DNA of 17,156 bases from an uncultured Clostridium sp. (GTDB lineage: Bacteria > Bacillota > Clostridia > Lachnospirales > Lachnospiraceae), in contig USJW01000108.1 in the NCBI GenBank assembly GCA_900555045.1, positions 1 through 17,156 on the forward strand, written 5' to 3'. Made by a program: the position numbers and the translations under genes. Position 1 is the stretch's first letter, and the number at the start of each line of letters is the position of its first letter. Shown in pieces: positions 14,996 to 17,156 of this stretch. The notes beneath the pieces are model-generated. The model saw only the letters and a program-made list of their open reading frames with translations, searched no databases and had not been told where the DNA came from.

Positions 14996-15697
14996 TCATG
15001 AATCCCTGACCGGGAGGATGCGAAACCCATACGGGGACCAGGAGTTGCCCAGCAAATACAGGGTGTAATTGGCGCCGGGCACAAGCGTGAGGGAGGAGGC
15101 GGCGATGGGGCCGGAGAGCCACTCAAGCTCCGAGTCCTCGGTGACGTAAAAGCCGTAGGGGCCTGCAGGCAGCGTGCGGTAGGGGGTGACGCCGCCGAAG
15201 GGGATGTGCTCGTGGAGAGGGGTGCCGTCCGCGGCGTGCAGGGCGAAGGAGGAGCCCTCCATGCTCATGTTGGCGGTCCGCAGGCATGCCTGGCCGGACG
15301 GGCTTGCCTGGCAGGGCTGGTCCGCGACCTGGATTAGGTCTACCCCCTGACCGGACGAGTCAAGCAACACCGCGGTGGAGCGGGAATTGGGGGAAAATTC
15401 CAGATCTCTCTCGAGCAGCAGCGCGTTGGTGGCATCTCCCTGATTCACAGTCACCCGGTGTGTGCCCGCCGGGACCGGAGTGTAGGCGGTGAGACTGGAG
15501 AAGATGGAGCCTGCGATGCGCGGCGCGCGGTCCAGGGAGAGATTGACGGGAAAGGGCGTGGACGCCGCGTTTAGAAGGCGTGCGGCGGCCATGGCGGCGG
15601 CAGGCTCCGGCTGCACCTGCGCGCCGCTGAAAAAGAGGTACTCTGCGGGTGTGGCGTGGATGGGGGCGGAGCCGTTTTCGTGGTTTATTTCGGACAT
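14996..15697 (-). CDS. DUF4397-domain-like protein without signal peptide
   Basis: The 233-residue protein contains two beta-rich copies of a DUF4397-type unit. The first is about residues 35-120 (ARLLNAASTPFPVNLSLD and later YTPVPAGTHRVTV), the second about 140-225 (RTANMSMEGSSFALHAADG, YRTLPAGPYGFYV). The family assignment rests on the typical 'R-x-x-N-A-S ... P-A-G-x-Y/H' pattern and is from memory. DUF4397 proteins are often secreted, but this one starts with polar MSEINHENGSAP and shows neither a signal peptide nor a membrane helix. It could be intracellular, a spore-coat-type protein or exported by another route. GGTGAT before the ATG is a weak RBS. It lies 69 bases downstream of the small Cys-rich gene on the same strand and may share its transcript. 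Confidence 0.72.
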   Translation of the reverse strand: MSEINHENGSAPIHATPAEYLFFSGAQVQPEPAAAMAAARLLNAASTPFPVNLSLDRAPRIAGSIFSSLTAYTPVPAGTHRVTVNQGDATNALLLERDLEFSPNSRSTAVLLDSSGQGVDLIQVADQPCQASPSGQACLRTANMSMEGSSFALHAADGTPLHEHIPFGGVTPYRTLPAGPYGFYVTEDSELEWLSGPIAASSLTLVPGANYTLYLLGNSWSPYGFRILPVRDS

Positions 15698-15766
15698 GAG
15701 ATCACCGTTTGGTGGAATTTGTACAGTATATGCGGGGAAGGGCGGGAAAAGTCATGACAGCAGAGC

Positions 15767-15943
15767 TCATTTCTTTGTGTCCTTCGGCGGACAGCACAGG
15801 GCCTGATGGGCTGCAATGGTGGACAGTGTGTCGCCCAGCTGCATGAAGATCGAGCTGATTAGCGCGATTTCCTCCGGAGATTTGCCCTCTGCGATGCAGC
15901 AGGCCAGGGTTGATACGGACAGAGCCAGTTCACAGGATTGCAT
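15767..15943 (-). CDS. small Cys-containing protein (DUF6774-like)
   Basis: The 58-residue protein begins MQSCELALSVSTLACCIAEG and continues with ISSIFMQLGDTLSTIAAH and a C-terminal CCPP. From memory it matches small clostridial proteins annotated DUF6774 (S-T-x-A-C then a QLGDTL motif). The ATG at 15943 is preferred over one seven codons upstream, because GAGGTG sits seven bases before it. There are five Cys residues in 58, two pairs of them adjacent. It has no clear signal peptide, though the middle is hydrophobic. The function of the family is unknown. It precedes the DUF4397-like gene on the same strand. Confidence 0.75.
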   Translation of the reverse strand: MQSCELALSVSTLACCIAEGKSPEEIALISSIFMQLGDTLSTIAAHQALCCPPKDTKK

Positions 15944-15963
15944 AATTATCACCTCACATTCCA

Positions 15964-15972
15964 TAAGATATG
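15964..15972 (-). promoter_or_regulatory. possible sporulation-type -10 box
   Basis: The minus strand reads CATATCTTA about 20 bases before the small Cys-rich gene. This fits the CATA-N3-TA form of mother-cell sigma factor -10 boxes (SigK type; SigE is similar). No convincing matching -35 was found, so it is only a hint. Confidence 0.25.
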
Positions 15973-16036
15973 AGCAGCGGACGAAAAATAGAAGGCAAAG
16001 AGATGAGGGGAGCGAAGGATGTTGCTGTTCATAGGT

Positions 16037-16104
16037 GGTATTCCGCGAGGTGTTTTTTGTGAGTGAAGCGGAGCGGAAGTCACAGAAAACCCGAGGGATT
16101 CGCC
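16037..16104. repeat. imperfect inverted-repeat element between divergent genes
   Basis: The left arm (16037-16062), ending GTGTTTTTTGTGA, mirrors the right arm (16080-16104), starting TCACAGAAAACCCGAGG. Outer parts ATTCCGCGAGG and CCGAGGGATTCGCC also pair imperfectly. The 17-base centre is purine-rich (GTGAAGCGGAGCGGAAG). It sits alone in the gap 15944-16194 between the minus-strand small gene and the plus-strand zinc-ribbon gene. It may be a small dispersed repeat or a structured RNA; it is not a standard terminator because no T-run follows the stem on either side. Confidence 0.5.
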
Positions 16105-16130
16105 TTAGTTAAATATTAGCAGTAGAACTG

Positions 16131-16159
16131 TAGAAATTTGGAAACGGCGGTAGTATAAT
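16131..16159 (+). promoter_or_regulatory. sigma-A promoter of the zinc-ribbon genes
   Basis: A perfect TATAAT at 16154-16159 lies 17 bases after TAGAAA (16131-16136, four of six matches to TTGACA). GGAGGGG at 16180-16186 is eight bases before the ATG at 16195. Confidence 0.7.
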
Positions 16160-16194
16160 GAGATAAAAGAGCGGTGAATGGAGGGGAATTAGGT

Positions 16195-16629
16195 ATGTCA
16201 GTTATAAAATGTTCAGAATGTGGCCAGGAATTTGAAAGCAGTTTGCCCCAATGCCCGAATTGTGGGTGCCCGAGAAATTTGGCTGAAACAAAAGTGACTG
16301 AAACAAAAGTGGCTGAAACAAAAGCAGCCAAAAGTCCAGGTGATATTTTTAGTGTGTTAAGGGAGACCCTTCTATTGTTGGCAGGGGTATGTACGATTGT
16401 ATCGGGGGTTTTCTTTTATAAGGCGATGGATGTAAAGAATCATTATTACAATTCAAATTATTCCAGCCTGAATAAAAATGTCTATGTGGGTGGAGATGCT
16501 TATAATTACATTATTAACGGAACGTATTTTGCTGGTTATTCAAGCATTGCCGGTGCCAGTATGGTATGCGCTGCAATTTTTATAAGTGGTTCGGTTTTGG
16601 TTACTGTGAAAATGAAGGAACGTGCATAG
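16195..16629 (+). CDS. zinc-ribbon protein with two membrane helices
   Basis: The 144-residue protein starts with a zinc ribbon: C6, C9, C20, C23 and C25 (CSECG and CPNCGCP). A charged linker of three Thr/Lys/Glu repeats (ETKVTETKVAETKAA) follows. Two hydrophobic helices (about 55-75 and 121-140) flank a short polar loop rich in Asn, Tyr and Ser. The N-terminal zinc ribbon would face the cytoplasm. The start at 16195 is chosen over an in-frame ATG at 16174, because GGAGGGG lies eight bases upstream and the zinc ribbon begins directly after. No specific function is known for such proteins. It is followed 12 bases later by a second zinc-ribbon gene. It is AT-rich relative to most of the window. 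Confidence 0.82.
   Translation: MSVIKCSECGQEFESSLPQCPNCGCPRNLAETKVTETKVAETKAAKSPGDIFSVLRETLLLLAGVCTIVSGVFFYKAMDVKNHYYNSNYSSLNKNVYVGGDAYNYIINGTYFAGYSSIAGASMVCAAIFISGSVLVTVKMKERA
16282..16326 (+). repeat. three 15-base tandem repeats in the linker of the zinc-ribbon gene
   Basis: GCTGAAACAAAAGTG occurs three times in register (16282-16296, 16297-16311, 16312-16326). The second copy has one changed base and the third two. Each copy encodes five residues (A/T-E-T-K-V/A). Confidence 0.85.
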
Positions 16630-16641
16630 GAGGAGAAGACT

Positions 16642-17156
16642 ATGGCACTGATTAAATGTCCAGGGTGCGGCGCAGAAATTTCAGACAAATCAACGCAATG
16701 TATTAAATGCGGGTGCCCTGTAAAAAAGGGAAAAGGACCAAAGAAAGCGGTGCCATTTGCCATTATTGGTGTTTTGGTTGTGGTGGCGGCTTCGATCGCG
16801 ATATTTATGGCAGGCAATAAAAAGACAACGGTTGAGGGGAGATATTATTCCATTGCGGATGCAGGCATGAAATATACCTATTATGAATTTTCGCCTTTAA
16901 ACAAGGATAAGACAGCAGGTACTTACAGAGACGTAATATTTGCACCCGCGGAGAATAAAGGCCTTGAATTTACATATCAGATTAAAGGCAAAATATTAAT
17001 GACGAAGACACTTTTTGGAACGACTGAATATACCATCTATAAAAATTATTTGATCCCGCAAGAATATAATTATGACGGTAAAATACCCAGTGGAGATACC
17101 TTCGATGTTGTATGTACCTACGGTAAATCCAAAATAGATTTTAATTCAGACGGAAC
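16642..17156 (+). CDS. zinc-ribbon membrane protein, 3' end beyond the window
   Basis: The frame is open from ATG 16642 to the window edge (171 codons plus two bases). It begins with a zinc ribbon whose Cys spacing (C6, C9, C20, C23, C25) is identical to that of the gene before it. A basic linker (KKGKGPKKA) and a single TM helix (about 37-55) follow, then an outer domain rich in Tyr, Thr and Lys (GRYYSIADAGMKYTYYEF). AGGAGGAG is the RBS, and the gap to the previous gene is 12 bases, so they are one operon. The outer domain is not recognised. The common zinc-ribbon plus TM layout resembles clostridial proteins whose outer part is thought to sense or bind an envelope signal, but no function is assigned. 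Confidence 0.82.
   Translation, partial: MALIKCPGCGAEISDKSTQCIKCGCPVKKGKGPKKAVPFAIIGVLVVVAASIAIFMAGNKKTTVEGRYYSIADAGMKYTYYEFSPLNKDKTAGTYRDVIFAPAENKGLEFTYQIKGKILMTKTLFGTTEYTIYKNYLIPQEYNYDGKIPSGDTFDVVCTYGKSKIDFNSDG

Noticed and set aside
15698..15766. TATACT on the minus strand before the DUF4397-like gene
   Set aside because: It has no convincing -35 partner at normal spacing; the gene may be transcribed from the upstream small gene.
1..17156. CRISPR array, insertion sequence, transposase or integrase
   Set aside because: No regular repeat-spacer pattern, terminal inverted repeats with a transposase, or recombinase motif was seen. The tRNA pair at the left has no adjacent integrase or visible att duplication.

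Overview
The window looks like chromosomal DNA of a GC-rich clostridial Firmicute, most likely a Lachnospiraceae-type gut anaerobe. The grounds are strong AGGAGG-type ribosome binding sites, the ispF-cysS-mrnC-rlmB gene order typical of Firmicutes, a BlaI/BlaR-type pair, an L-lactate dehydrogenase and small Cys-containing clostridial proteins. This is inference from gene content; no marker gene fixes the species.

Layout. (1) 74-363: two tRNA genes (Val-TAC then Met-CAT) on the minus strand, with a textbook sigma-A promoter and a terminator. (2) 455-4680, plus strand: a lipid/diacylglycerol kinase-family protein, then a housekeeping run of ispF (isoprenoid precursor synthesis), cysS (cysteinyl-tRNA synthetase), mrnC (Mini-RNase III, 23S rRNA maturation) and rlmB (23S rRNA 2'-O-methyltransferase), with overlapping or closely spaced genes. 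(3) 4734-9916, plus strand: a compact type IV pilus/type II secretion-like locus. It holds a transglutaminase-like lipoprotein gene broken by one in-frame TAG, a PilC/GspF platform protein, four small single-membrane-helix pseudopilin-like proteins and a PilT-type ATPase. No PilB, prepilin peptidase or obvious major pilin is present. (4) 10042-11034: L-lactate dehydrogenase and a strong terminator. (5) 11057-14090: a BlaI/MecI-type repressor and a BlaR1/M56-type membrane metalloprotease, with a consensus promoter and a TACA-NN-TGTA operator. The large outer domain is not a penicillin-binding sensor. (6) 14124-17156: a more AT-rich, accessory-looking end. It has an unrecognised protein, a strong bidirectional terminator, two convergent minus-strand genes (a DUF4397-like protein and a small Cys-rich protein), an imperfect inverted-repeat element, and two tandem zinc-ribbon membrane proteins, the second cut by the window edge.

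Most worth a second look are the stripped-down pilus locus with its amber-interrupted transglutaminase, the BlaR1-like protein with an unfamiliar sensor, the Cys-rich tail on IspF, the inverted-repeat element near 16.07 kb, and the tandem zinc-ribbon pair.
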